This document shows, piece after piece, positions 26,573-34,188 of a DNA stretch of 64,000 nucleotides. The notes under the pieces are model-generated. The model worked only from the letters and a program-made list of their open reading frames with translations. It ran no database searches and was not told where the DNA came from. How positions within the stretch are numbered: position 1 is the stretch's first letter; every line of letters begins with the position of its first letter. The stretch lies in the NCBI GenBank assembly GCA_036383895.1, contig DASVNK010000045.1, positions 1 through 64,000 of the forward strand, written 5' to 3'. The DNA comes from DASVNK01 sp036383895 (GTDB lineage: Bacteria > Verrucomicrobiota > Verrucomicrobiia > Limisphaerales > SXQI01). The position numbers and the translations under genes are program-made.

Positions 26573-27224
26573 TCTCTCCACACCGGCTGGAGAGCTGCTG
26601 AAGAAATTTATCGCAACGCTGCCGAAAGAGCGGCAATACGATATCACCGTCTTCGGCTCAGCGCCGATCCAGATGTTGATCGACTCCCGCCTGAACAGCG
26701 CCGATGTCGATATCTTTTCCGATGTGGAACATATGCGCGAAATGGTCGATCGCGCCGGTTTCGGGCAAGACAAAGCTGCCTTCTACATCCAAGTCAGCAG
26801 CGAACTAAATTTCCGGACCAGCCCCCGATGGAGGAATCGAGTCCAAATAACGAAACACGACAACTGCACCCTTAGGTTCCCCCACCCCATCGATATCCTC
26901 ATCGCCAAATTAAATCGCCTCGACGAGAAGGACCTCGAAGCATTTCGCGTTGTCATCCGCAAGACCGGCCACCCCACCGAAGCCGAACTCATTCACGAAC
27001 TGCAAATGGCCGTCGACCTCTTCCGTCCCAGCTTCGACGAAGAACAAGGCCACGACATGGCCAACAACTGTCGCAGACTCTGGCCCATCATCTTTGGCCG
27101 GGAAATCGATCCCCGTGCCGAAATCATCGCCCCCGCCCTGCAAAAACGCCGCGAAGGCTACGGCGAACCCACCCGCGACTACAAAGGCTACCTCCGCGAA
27201 GCCGTCCGCCAATACGGCCTCTAA
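26541..27224 (+). CDS. Nucleotidyltransferase-fold protein (DUF6036/AbiEii-like)
   Basis: The 227-residue protein carries YDITVFGSAPIQMLIDSRLNSADVDIFSD, written here only to mark the G-S...DVDIF spacing of minimal nucleotidyltransferases. A second acidic position may come from the PHPIDILIAKLNRLDEKDLEAF segment, which resembles the domain that follows in AbiEii/DUF6036 proteins. Such proteins transfer nucleotides to tRNA or proteins in toxin-antitoxin and phage-exclusion systems. The usual GS motif is present, but one cannot tell from sequence alone whether it is active. It overlaps the small basic gene upstream and meets the convergent membrane gene without a gap. Confidence 0.6.
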   Translation: MDLDSWAGSIDLSTPAGELLKKFIATLPKERQYDITVFGSAPIQMLIDSRLNSADVDIFSDVEHMREMVDRAGFGQDKAAFYIQVSSELNFRTSPRWRNRVQITKHDNCTLRFPHPIDILIAKLNRLDEKDLEAFRVVIRKTGHPTEAELIHELQMAVDLFRPSFDEEQGHDMANNCRRLWPIIFGREIDPRAEIIAPALQKRREGYGEPTRDYKGYLREAVRQYGL

Positions 27225-27581
27225 TTAAACCTCAAACGGACTCCTCCGCTCCGCTCGCGCAAACTTCCGCCGCCCCATCAACAGCGCGACAAAATGAACC
27301 CCCACCGCAATCGGAATCCCAACGCCCAGAACCAACGCAAACACCACCCCGAGATCGAGCCAGCCTAAAAGCAATCCCCCCATCGCCACCGCATAACCCG
27401 CGAACCAACCTAAATGCACCTTCTTAAAACGCGCCTCACCGTTCGCACAAATCAGCGCAAAATTCACACCACCGAAAGCGAGCGTCCCAATCCACGTACC
27501 CACCACCACATAAGCCAGCGTCGCGAACTCCTGGCTCGCACTCCCCGCAAAACAACCCAGCATCGGCGTGATCGTCGGCAT
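27225..27581 (-). CDS. Hypothetical membrane protein, three TM segments
   Basis: The 118-residue protein has hydrophobic stretches at about 16-42 (FATLAYVVVGTWIGTLAFGG), 58-76 (WFAGYAVAMGGLLLGWLDLG) and 77-102 (VVFALVLGVGIPIAVGVHFV). A short basic tail, GRRKFARAERR, follows and is expected inside by the positive-inside rule. I recognise no family. It ends base-to-base with the convergent nucleotidyltransferase gene. It is separate from the DUF1444 gene, whose stop lies upstream on the same strand. Confidence 0.6.
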   Translation of the reverse strand: MPTITPMLGCFAGSASQEFATLAYVVVGTWIGTLAFGGVNFALICANGEARFKKVHLGWFAGYAVAMGGLLLGWLDLGVVFALVLGVGIPIAVGVHFVALLMGRRKFARAERRSPFEV

Positions 27582-27665
27582 AGTCCCAAAATGCTAATTT
27601 GGCACGAGCCGGACGCAACGCGCATTTTACCAACCCGGAAAGCGCTCGTCTCAGCTCGTCAGAGC

Positions 27666-28469
27666 TTACGGGATCAATTCCACAATCGTGAAATCCGGCC
27701 TCATCTCAAAAACATTTGGCGAAAGTGGATACGGCTGCTGTTCAAAGTCTTCTCGAATCTTTGACGTAGCAAAGTCGACAAAGCTTTCGTCAGCCTTGCA
27801 ATTCCAACAAATCAGCAAATCACGATTTGGAACTCCGAACCGAAACGGATTGCCGAGACGTCCCGAAAGAAACTTTTGAAAACCAGGAATCAGAATCCGG
27901 GCCGCATCAAAACCATCCTTCGTCTCAACACCCAGCCATTTAGTGTTTTCTTTTTCGGAGAAGTGCATTTTCGTTTTCCCCCGAATCGCTTCGTCGAAGC
28001 TGGCGATCGCCGCCTGTAAGAGATCGCCATCGGGAATTGCCCACTTCTCAGCATCTTCGCGCCGGATATAAGAATAGCTTTTGGCATCATCGAACACGAT
28101 ACCGATCGCGAGCGTCCCGCCGAATGGGTAGGAAACAATCGGCGCTTGAGTCGCAAAATTCGGCGGCATTATCTGCGGCCTGAGCAACGGCCGCGCGGCT
28201 TCGAAATCGGGTATCGCAGGTTCAGCGTTTAGAGCAACAGCGAAATGTTCCCGCACCAGCTCTTCAAGCGTCTTCTCAGATCGATCTGAAAGATTGAACT
28301 TTGTTTCCAGGTTCTGCAGCCCCAATTGAACACCCTTAGCATTGATTACCTCCTCTTGTGTTGGCGAAGCAGTTATCAGAAGGTCCGGGAATAACCTCGC
28401 CGCTGCGTTAATCACCCGGTCGCGAAAGTCTTTCGCATCCTGTTTCCTCGTGAAAAAGCGCCGCAACAT
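27666..28469 (-). CDS. DUF1444 family protein (YtpQ-like)
   Basis: The 267-residue cytosolic protein has the DUF1444 signatures: an N-terminal helix with VINAAARLFPDL, then WAIPDGDLLQAAIASFDEAI in the middle and GVPNRDLLICW near the end. Function is unknown; Bacillus YtpQ is the best-known member. The ATG at 28469 is chosen over a GTG at 28493 because GGAAAG lies 5 bases upstream. With that start the gene follows the repaired stop of the frameshifted zinc-ribbon gene by 14 bases, which makes a tidy operon. Confidence 0.75.
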   Translation of the reverse strand: MLRRFFTRKQDAKDFRDRVINAAARLFPDLLITASPTQEEVINAKGVQLGLQNLETKFNLSDRSEKTLEELVREHFAVALNAEPAIPDFEAARPLLRPQIMPPNFATQAPIVSYPFGGTLAIGIVFDDAKSYSYIRREDAEKWAIPDGDLLQAAIASFDEAIRGKTKMHFSEKENTKWLGVETKDGFDAARILIPGFQKFLSGRLGNPFRFGVPNRDLLICWNCKADESFVDFATSKIREDFEQQPYPLSPNVFEMRPDFTIVELIP

Positions 28470-28483
28470 AAAGTCTTTCCGCT

Positions 28484-28779
28484 CTACTCCCACGGATTGC
28501 TCGAACGTGTAATTGCCGCCGGTAATTTCGGCACTTCTGACTCAGTCGGGCTTGCCGTTTCAAACCCTGGGCGCACCGAATTAACTCCATGTCCTTTCTG
28601 AATTTGCACGAACCGCAGACAAGCTGATAGCAGCGATCCACCTCGAACAATCTCACGCCGTAAAACGCCAGAGCAGCGCTAACTTCGCACAGCATGAATT
28701 GACTCAACGACTGACAATGCGGGCACATCACCGCCGCGCACACTCCAAGGTCACGTTCCTTCTTCCGAAAAATGCTCAT
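28484..28779 (-). pseudogene. Zinc-ribbon protein gene with a 1-base deletion
   Basis: The first ~65 residues (MSIFRKKERDLGVCAAV, CPHCQ, then CGSCKFRKDMEL) look like a small zinc-ribbon protein with two CxxC pairs. Near 28579-28589 the frame breaks. Adding one A in TTAATT joins it to a second frame that reads NSVRPGFETASPTESEVPKL and stops with TAG at 28484-28486, just before the DUF1444 ribosome site. The span of 296 bases is one short of 99 codons, consistent with a single deletion. Unrepaired, the frame runs on 28 residues into the DUF1444 gene and loses its normal end. Either real decay or a sequencing error. Confidence 0.6.
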
Positions 28780-28800
28780 GCGAAGTTTTCGACGATCAAT

Positions 28801-29013
28801 CTAGTCATCCTCATAAAAACAATCACACGTTATCGCTTGCCCTCCGCACCGCGGACACGGCTCCAGGTCGCACCCAATTTCATGCAAATTCCCGCGAGCC
28901 ACTCCACAATCGTCACACGTCGGCGTCTCCATATCATCCGCCGCTTTTCCATACAGCACCCGCTCAAACTCCTGGCCATTTATGACAAACTGCACCGGAT
29001 TTTTCTTAGGCAT
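28801..29013 (-). CDS. Small zinc-ribbon protein, 70 residues
   Basis: The protein has an N-terminal VQFVINGQEFERVLYG strand pair. A Cys-rich half follows: CDDCGVARGNLHEIGC, EPCPRCGGQ and TCDCFYEDD. Two to three CxxC pairs suggest one or two structural zinc sites. The start is fixed by GGGGAG four bases before the ATG at 29013. An upstream in-frame start would only add 14 unlikely residues. Family members are widespread but uncharacterised. It lies just upstream of the frameshifted zinc-ribbon gene on the same strand. Confidence 0.7.
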   Translation of the reverse strand: MPKKNPVQFVINGQEFERVLYGKAADDMETPTCDDCGVARGNLHEIGCDLEPCPRCGGQAITCDCFYEDD

Positions 29014-29245
29014 TTTCTCCCCGTGCCATCGCGGTTCTTTCGAGTTCCAGGACATGTGATGATCTATCCAACAATGAAACGATGCTGATTTTCAATCCAC
29101 ATATTCATTAAAAAAATTCGGTAACGACCCGTGTCGCTGCGGTTCCGCCCGCAATCAAAGCCGTGGTGCCACACATCTCTCACTCCACGGAACGACATTC
29201 CTCTCTTGTCCCCCCAACCATTTCCTCTACCTTCGGCGCACCAAA

Positions 29246-30652
29246 ATGGCGGTTAAGCTGTTCAACACTCTGTCCCGCGCGGTCGAAGAATTTCGCCCCG
29301 CGAACCCACCCGCCGTCGGCATGTACTGCTGCGGCCCCACCGTCCACAACTTCGCCCACATCGGCAACTTCCGCACCTTCGTCTGCACCGATCTCCTCCG
29401 CCGCTATCTCGAATTCCGCGGTTTCAAAGTCCGCCACGTCATGAACATCACCGACGTGGAGGACAAAATCATCGCCGCCGTCCGCAAATCCGGCCGCGCT
29501 CTCCGCGATTACACCGCCGAATACGAGAAGGCCTTCCTCGAAGATTTCGACGCGCTCAACTGCACTCGCCCGCACGAACTTCCCCACGCCACCGATTTCA
29601 TCGTCGAAATCATCCGCCTCATCGAATCCCTCCTCGCCCACGGCTTCGCCTATCGCGCCTCCGACGGTTCCGTTTATTTCAGCATCGAAAAATATCGCGC
29701 CGCCGGTCGCAATTACGGCCAGCTCCTCAAACTCAACTTCGAAGAAATGCGCGTTGGCGAACGCGTCAGTTCCGATGAATACGCCAAAGAATCCGTCGCC
29801 GACTTCGCCCTCTGGAAATCACGCGTCCCGGACGACGCCTCCGTTTTCTGGCCCAGCCCCTGGGGCGAAGGCCGTCCCGGTTGGCATATCGAGTGCAGTG
29901 CCATGAGCATGAAACTGCTCGGGCCAAGTTTCGACCTCCACCTCGGCGGCGAAGACCTCGTCTTCCCGCATCACGAAGACGAAATTGCCCAAAGCGAAGG
30001 TGCCCGCGAAAAGGGCGACCGCTTCGTCAAACACTGGGTCCACATCGCCCACCTCCTCGTCGAAGGCCGCAAGATGTCCAAATCTCTCGGCAACTATTTC
30101 ACCCTCCGCGACCTCATCGGCAAAGGTTACTCCGGCCGCGAAATCCGTTACCTCCTCATCACCTCCCACTACCGCGAATCCTTCAACTTCACCCTCAGCG
30201 GCCTCGACGGCGCACGCACCGCCCTCGCCCGCATCGACGAACTCGTCAGCAAACTCCGCGACCTCGCCGGCTCCACCAAATCAGATCCCGCCCCCGAACT
30301 CCTCGACCAATTCACCCACGCGCTCGACGAAGACCTCAACGTCTCCTCCGCCTGGGGCCACATCTTCGAATGGGTCCGCGCCACCAACAAATCACTCGCC
30401 GAAAACGCACTCTCCCCCGCCCAGGCCGCCGCCCATCTCGCCGCCTGGGAACGCATCGACTCCGTCCTCGGCATCGGCACCAAAGCCACCGCCTCCGACG
30501 TTCCCCCCGAACTCCAACAACTCCTCGAAGAACGCCAGGCCGCCCGCAAAGCCAAAGACTTCAAACGCTCCGACGCCATCCGCGACGAACTAAAATCCAA
30601 AGGCTGGACCATTGAAGACACCCCCAAAGGCCCCCGCCTCAAACGCCTCTGA
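29246..30652 (+). CDS. cysS: Cysteinyl-tRNA synthetase
   Basis: CysS charges tRNA-Cys in the cytosol. The 468-residue protein has the class I signature CCGPTVHNFAHIGNFRTF (HIGH-type motif near residue 35) and GRKMSKSLGN at about residue 275. Zinc-binding positions are in MYCCGP, WHIECS and FPHHEDEIAQSE. The C-terminal anticodon-binding part ends RDELKSKGWTIEDTPKGPRLKRL, with one additional marker residue than quoted elsewhere in the family. Length is normal. The third-position C bias is extreme. No T-box leader or terminator-type leader is seen upstream; a six-bp hairpin TCCCGC/GCGGGA (30664-30679) follows 12 bases after the stop without a T run. Confidence 0.95.
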   Translation: MAVKLFNTLSRAVEEFRPANPPAVGMYCCGPTVHNFAHIGNFRTFVCTDLLRRYLEFRGFKVRHVMNITDVEDKIIAAVRKSGRALRDYTAEYEKAFLEDFDALNCTRPHELPHATDFIVEIIRLIESLLAHGFAYRASDGSVYFSIEKYRAAGRNYGQLLKLNFEEMRVGERVSSDEYAKESVADFALWKSRVPDDASVFWPSPWGEGRPGWHIECSAMSMKLLGPSFDLHLGGEDLVFPHHEDEIAQSEGAREKGDRFVKHWVHIAHLLVEGRKMSKSLGNYFTLRDLIGKGYSGREIRYLLITSHYRESFNFTLSGLDGARTALARIDELVSKLRDLAGSTKSDPAPELLDQFTHALDEDLNVSSAWGHIFEWVRATNKSLAENALSPAQAAAHLAAWERIDSVLGIGTKATASDVPPELQQLLEERQAARKAKDFKRSDAIRDELKSKGWTIEDTPKGPRLKRL

Positions 30653-30703
30653 TATGTAGCGCATCCCGCTTTCGCGGGACCAATCTGCGTGTCTCTCCTA
30701 CCG

Positions 30704-30777
30704 CCACCGCACTCCAAAACTGGCGGGATTTTCGAGCGGCCACTCGCTAAACGCGCCAGCGTCTTGGAGTGCGGTGG
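30704..30777. repeat. 14-bp perfect inverted repeat, start of the GGAGTGCGG element
   Basis: CCACCGCACTCCAA at 30704-30717 is the exact complement of TTGGAGTGCGGTGG at 30764-30777, with 46 bases between. The right arm is part of the 69-bp repeat also found at 33390. The left arm is therefore an inverted partial copy, which could fold into a long hairpin in RNA or single-stranded DNA. Confidence 0.8.
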
Positions 30778-30802
30778 CCAGAGGACACCGCTTTCGGAGG
30801 GC
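30734..30802. repeat. 69-bp dispersed repeat, copy A
   Basis: The unit starts GAGCGGCCACTC and ends TTTCGGAGGGC. It matches 33390-33458 at 65 of 69 positions by hand alignment. An inner GCGGTG/CACCGC hairpin lies around the four variable bases, which fall in or next to the loop. That is the pattern expected of a repetitive palindromic element under stem-preserving constraint. Similar GGAGTGCGGTGG words are, to my memory, common in Verrucomicrobia genomes. Confidence 0.8.
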
Positions 30803-31003
30803 CCGAGAGTTCCGCTTACTTCGATTCGGCTCAGTTCCTCAGACTCGTTCTCACCCCCGTGCGACACCACGAGACAAATGTAGCAGCCGACGTGAGGAGG
30901 CTCACTTCCGAAGACCGCGAGAACCAACACAGACTCCATCTGGCCCCAAGAACCAACCCTTGTGCTTGATTTTTGCCAAGAAAGGGACCGGACCCCACCA
31001 AAT

Positions 31004-31135
31004 CCAATCGCACCATAAGGAGATCCGTACCTACACACTTCGCCTTTCCATCCCCCGATCTTCGCTCCAGGGGAGCGACCTGTTTATATCCCCCAATCGC
31101 CGTTGAACCCCCGCTCCAGCGGAGCGGCATGTGCC
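31004..31135. repeat. Palindromic repeat unit, first copy
   Basis: The unit has a CTACACAC box, then the hairpin CGCTCCAGGGGAGCG, the words TGTTTATA, CCCCAATC and CGTTGAACCCC, and a second hairpin CCGCTCCAGCGGAGCGG followed by CATGTG. It is repeated at 31290-31435 with hairpin bases changed in compensating pairs (CAGCG becomes CGGCG, for example). The look is that of a REP/BIME-type element. Confidence 0.75.
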
Positions 31136-31289
31136 CGGTTTACCCCCCCGCCCTCTGCGCACCCCGTACTCTTGCGTTCACCCCGGAGGGGTGTTCGGAA
31201 AGTAGCCGGTGCGCAAGCGAGTCTTCGAGCGCAGCCACCGGTCTCGCCCCACAAAAACCCTCGCACCCCGGAGGGGTGCCGGAACCTCA

Positions 31290-31435
31290 CCCAATCCAGT
31301 CGCAACCGAAAGACCGAACCTACACACCTCGTCTTTTCTTCGCTCCCTCCGCTCTCCCCCTTCGCTCCGGAGGAGCGACATGTTTATAGCCCCCAATCCC
31401 CGTTGAACCCCCGCTCCGGCGGAGCGGCATGTGCC
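31290..31435. repeat. Palindromic repeat unit, second copy
   Basis: This is the direct repeat of 31004-31135, with an extra ~14 bases before the first hairpin. Hairpins are CGCTCCGGAGGAGCG (ACATGT follows) and CCGCTCCGGCGGAGCGG (CATGTG follows). Between the two copies are two further hairpins based on CACCCCGGAGGGGTG near 31181 and 31263, making six palindromes within about 370 bases. Confidence 0.75.
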
Positions 31436-31552
31436 TTTACGCCCTTGCGCCACGCAGATTCCCAGACTCAGGCTCTAATCCAGGCATCAATATCCTCTTC
31501 GAAAATGTCCAGAAGAACCGTGCCGCCGCGGAGGGATGGCGTTGGTGGCGTC

Positions 31553-31899
31553 CTACTCTGCAATCTTCGGGCGAACTTCAATAGCGACACCGAGGTGGTT
31601 CGTTCTGTGCATGACAACCTCACACTCGGCATAAATAACGAGATTCGATGGCGACAACCATTTGATATCAATGTCATCAGAGTGATCTCCAATAAACACA
31701 TTGCCGATTTCTGCGAGAGGTTCTCCAGCAAGGCGAAGATGAACCTGCGGGCTGAAGTCCGTAGTTGCGCCACAGTCTCGGATAAACGCTGTCGCTATGT
31801 ATCTGCCATCTGGAGACGCGACCGAAGCTTTAATAGTATGCTCGCAAGGAACCCCACATCCGCTAAGGCAAACAGTCCCGCTAACAAAAAACGATTCAT
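31553..31899 (-). pseudogene. Lipoprotein gene (DUF5412-like) broken by a 1-base deletion
   Basis: The ATG at 31899 opens MNRFLLAGLFALADVGF, but the frame soon dies. One extra G near 31860 restores LAGLFALAGCGVPCEHT, giving a perfect LAGC lipobox. The continuing frame then reads SVASPDGRYIATAFIRDCG, VHLRLAGEPLAEIGNVFIG and DIKWLSPSNLVIYAECEVV, ending at TAG 31553-31555. The span is 347 bases, one short of 116 codons. The restored product would be a small outer-membrane-anchored lipoprotein of the SPDGxYxA type (DUF5412-like, tentative). Sequencing error and true decay are both possible. Confidence 0.65.
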
Positions 31900-31991
31900 G
31901 TCCCTTTCTTTGCCTGGTTCACACTTAGCCGCAAGCAAACGAGGCTCCTTCGACGTTGACTCCCTTAACCAATATACGAACCATAGCTCGC

Positions 31992-33314
31992 ATGGCACAG
32001 GTCGCCGGCCCGTCACGCCGTTCCGCACGATTCGGAGGAAAAGTCAGCGGACACATCATCGCCTCTCTGCGCTGTTTCGGCCCGGCGTTCTTGGCGCTGT
32101 GGTTGGTCTTTCCCGCAACAGCCCAGGTCGATCAGGATCGCGCCCAGGCTTACTTCAAAGAGGCAACTGCCATCTGTCAACGCGACGGCGGGCGACTATG
32201 GGGTATTTCATTGAGCGGTCCGATGGTGTTCGCCGATGCGCGGACCCGAACCATCGCCACAAACCAGCCTCGCCCGACAGATGAGCAGCCACGATCTCTC
32301 GGATTCGCGAATTCGCCGATGGAGTGGGGCGGAACGCGTTGGGCCGCCTTCATGTGGGACTTTACGATCTCGCTGCCGGATGCGCGCACGCGGAACATGT
32401 TCCTGTTGCACGAGCTTTTCCACCGTATTCAGCCTGAACTCGGACTGGTTACCCTCAAGGGACAGAATGCGCATCTAGACAGTGTCGAAGGTAGAATCTG
32501 GTTGCGGCTCGAATGGCGAGCGCTGGCACGGGCGCTCGGTCAATCCGGCGAAGATCTCAGGCAGGCCGTGAGCGATGCGGCCGCCTTTCGGTCGGCACGC
32601 AGGTCGCAGTTTGCAGATTCCGCTGAGAATGAGCGTCGCGAAGAGATCACGGAAGGCCTGGCTCAATACACAGGGACAGTCGCCGTGACCGCATCACACG
32701 CCGAAGCAGTCGCGAGCGCCGTCGAACAACTGGCTGCGGCTGAGCAGCACGAGACATTCCTACAGCAAGCCTATACAGCGGGCGTAGCATACGGAATTCT
32801 GCTGGATGACGCGTCCCCGAATTGGAGGCGCGCGGTGCGCGGCGATTCTGACCTGGGACAAATGCTGGTTGCGGCTCTGAATGTCACGCCCGCCAAAAAC
32901 GCCGTTGAAGCTTCCCGGCGTTACGGTGGCGCCGAACTCCGAACGGCGGAAGAGACCCGCGCCGAACAGCGGACCGCCCGGATGCGCGAGCTGCGGAACC
33001 GTTTCGTCGATGGACCCGGGCTTCTCGTTCCGTCAGGCGGAGGCGGATCGTTTAACGCAGTCGGCGCCACGCCTATTCCCGGAGCCGGTACGGTGTACGT
33101 TTTGCCGTACCGTCAGAAGGGTAACTGGGGCACCTTGGACGCGACTAATGGCGTTCTGGTCGGCGATGATGGCACGCGACGATTACCCGGGCCGGTTCGC
33201 GTTGACGGCGCCAAGGTCACTGGCGACGGCTGGATCGTTACAGTTGCTGATGGATGGCTCGTGCGCGCGGGAGCTCGCTCCGGCGATTACCAGATCATTC
33301 GCGACAAGCAGTAG
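31992..33314 (+). CDS. Secreted protein with HExxH metallopeptidase-like motif
   Basis: The 440-residue protein has a signal segment (IIASLRCFGPAFLALWLVFPATA, cleavage before QVDQD). The HELFHR motif (His140, Glu141, His144) matches HExxH. A likely third ligand sits in EEITEGLAQY (near Glu221), the gluzincin-type spacing of ~77 residues. I know no named family for it. The C-terminal ~90 residues hold a small beta domain (GAGTVYVLPYRQKGNW). Its G/C balance differs from the C-rich genes around it, and copies of the 69-bp repeat lie on both sides, which suggests acquisition. ATG 31992 or 31956 is possible as start; both leave a long N-terminal region before the signal. Confidence 0.6.
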   Translation: MAQVAGPSRRSARFGGKVSGHIIASLRCFGPAFLALWLVFPATAQVDQDRAQAYFKEATAICQRDGGRLWGISLSGPMVFADARTRTIATNQPRPTDEQPRSLGFANSPMEWGGTRWAAFMWDFTISLPDARTRNMFLLHELFHRIQPELGLVTLKGQNAHLDSVEGRIWLRLEWRALARALGQSGEDLRQAVSDAAAFRSARRSQFADSAENERREEITEGLAQYTGTVAVTASHAEAVASAVEQLAAAEQHETFLQQAYTAGVAYGILLDDASPNWRRAVRGDSDLGQMLVAALNVTPAKNAVEASRRYGGAELRTAEETRAEQRTARMRELRNRFVDGPGLLVPSGGGGSFNAVGATPIPGAGTVYVLPYRQKGNWGTLDATNGVLVGDDGTRRLPGPVRVDGAKVTGDGWIVTVADGWLVRAGARSGDYQIIRDKQ

Positions 33315-33389
33315 GTGAGCGTCGCTCGCCGCGCCTTCTCCTTGCGACGGCATGCGCGAGACTGAATCAGAAAACCAACCAACCTTCTT

Positions 33390-33458
33390 GAGCGGCCACT
33401 CGTTAAACGCGCCAGCGTCTTGGAGTGCGGTGGCCGCAAGACACCGCTTTCGGAGGGC
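33390..33458. repeat. 69-bp dispersed repeat, copy B
   Basis: This copy is the same length as copy A at 30734 and in the same orientation, with four differences (one C/T, three clustered near the hairpin loop). Together the two copies bracket the broken lipoprotein gene and the HExxH gene. There is no transposase gene or target duplication that I can see. Confidence 0.8.
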
Positions 33459-33527
33459 GACAGAGTTCAGTGGCTCCAATTTCGCGCGAAATTCTCCACG
33501 GGCTTGCTCACCACCGGATCCCAGAAG

Positions 33528-33902
33528 TCAGTTTCTGCACTTCTTAGCAACTCCTTCCAGATGCGTTTTCCGGGCCGCCTCTCGCCGGGCCTTCTCCTTC
33601 CCGCGGCACTCGCGACAGCGGACCGCAGTGGACTCAATTTCTCCACCGCACTCCTCATACCAGTGTTGCTGCTGCTTCGCAGTCCAAACTTCCCGCACGC
33701 CGCAGTCTCTGCAGGTAAACTCCTTGTCTCGGTAATAATCAGGAATCTTCGGGAGCGCGCTCCGAGAGACAATCTTCGAGCGGTCAACATGCACAATCCT
33801 CCCTTTCTCGACCGCAGCCCTAACCTCCGCGCGCTTCATCTCCGCCTGCCGCTCAACTCGCGCCATCTTCAGCTGTTCACGTTTTTGTTTGCTCCTGCTC
33901 AT
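33528..33902 (-). CDS. Basic zinc-ribbon protein
   Basis: The 124-residue protein has a long Lys/Arg-rich helix (MSRSKQKREQLKMARVERQA). A C-terminal zinc ribbon follows: FTCRDCGVREVWTAKQQQHW, EECGG and VRCRECRGKEK, with two CxxC pairs. This matches the probable-zinc-ribbon domain found in many small bacterial proteins, which are thought to bind nucleic acid or act with ribosomes. The ATG at 33902 is chosen because the helix begins there. An upstream in-frame ATG at 33983 would add 27 poorly protein-like residues. Confidence 0.65.
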   Translation of the reverse strand: MSRSKQKREQLKMARVERQAEMKRAEVRAAVEKGRIVHVDRSKIVSRSALPKIPDYYRDKEFTCRDCGVREVWTAKQQQHWYEECGGEIESTAVRCRECRGKEKARREAARKTHLEGVAKKCRN

Positions 33903-34066
33903 GGAGTTCGAAACTCGGTCACTGCACCTTGTTGCCCCGGATTCAAGCGTACCCCGCTCCGAAATTTTTCCTTTAGCGGGCAACTTTGTGCTTTACATAT
34001 AAACCACTTAAAGTAGTATCTAGAACACATTAAACGTGATTCAAACATAAATATCATGTCAAAGTT

Positions 34067-34188
34067 AACAGATAATATGTGAAAATGAACAGATAACGTT
34101 AACGGAAAAACAGCCTTAACCCATTACTCTTAAAGAACTTAAATCTATGAAACAGAAAAATCACCTCCCGAAATTAACAGATAACGTT
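34067..34188. repeat. AACAGATAA direct repeats in an AT-rich leader
   Basis: AACAGATAA occurs at 34067-34075, 34088-34096 and 34176-34184. The last two extend to the 13-mer AACAGATAACGTT. The third copy lies inside the coding sequence of the downstream gene (residues KLTDNVT), while the first reads KLTDNM before a stop in another register. The surrounding ~150 bases are clearly more AT-rich than the rest of the window. Confidence 0.6.

Larger units (their letters stand above)
30653..31552 (+). other. Repeat-rich intergenic accessory region
   Basis: About 900 bases between cysS and the frameshifted lipoprotein hold no convincing gene. They hold a hairpin just after cysS (30664-30679), a 14-bp inverted repeat with the 69-bp repeat unit (30704-30802), and two copies of a ~130-bp palindrome-rich repeat (31004-31135, 31290-31435). 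Two CACCCCGGAGGGGTG hairpins lie between them. Long frames on both strands here arise from the repeats. Confidence 0.7.

Noticed and set aside
29881..30615. Arg/Pro-rich open frame within cysS, + strand
   Set aside because: The composition is that of a shadow frame of a C-rich gene; cysS is certain in the other frame.
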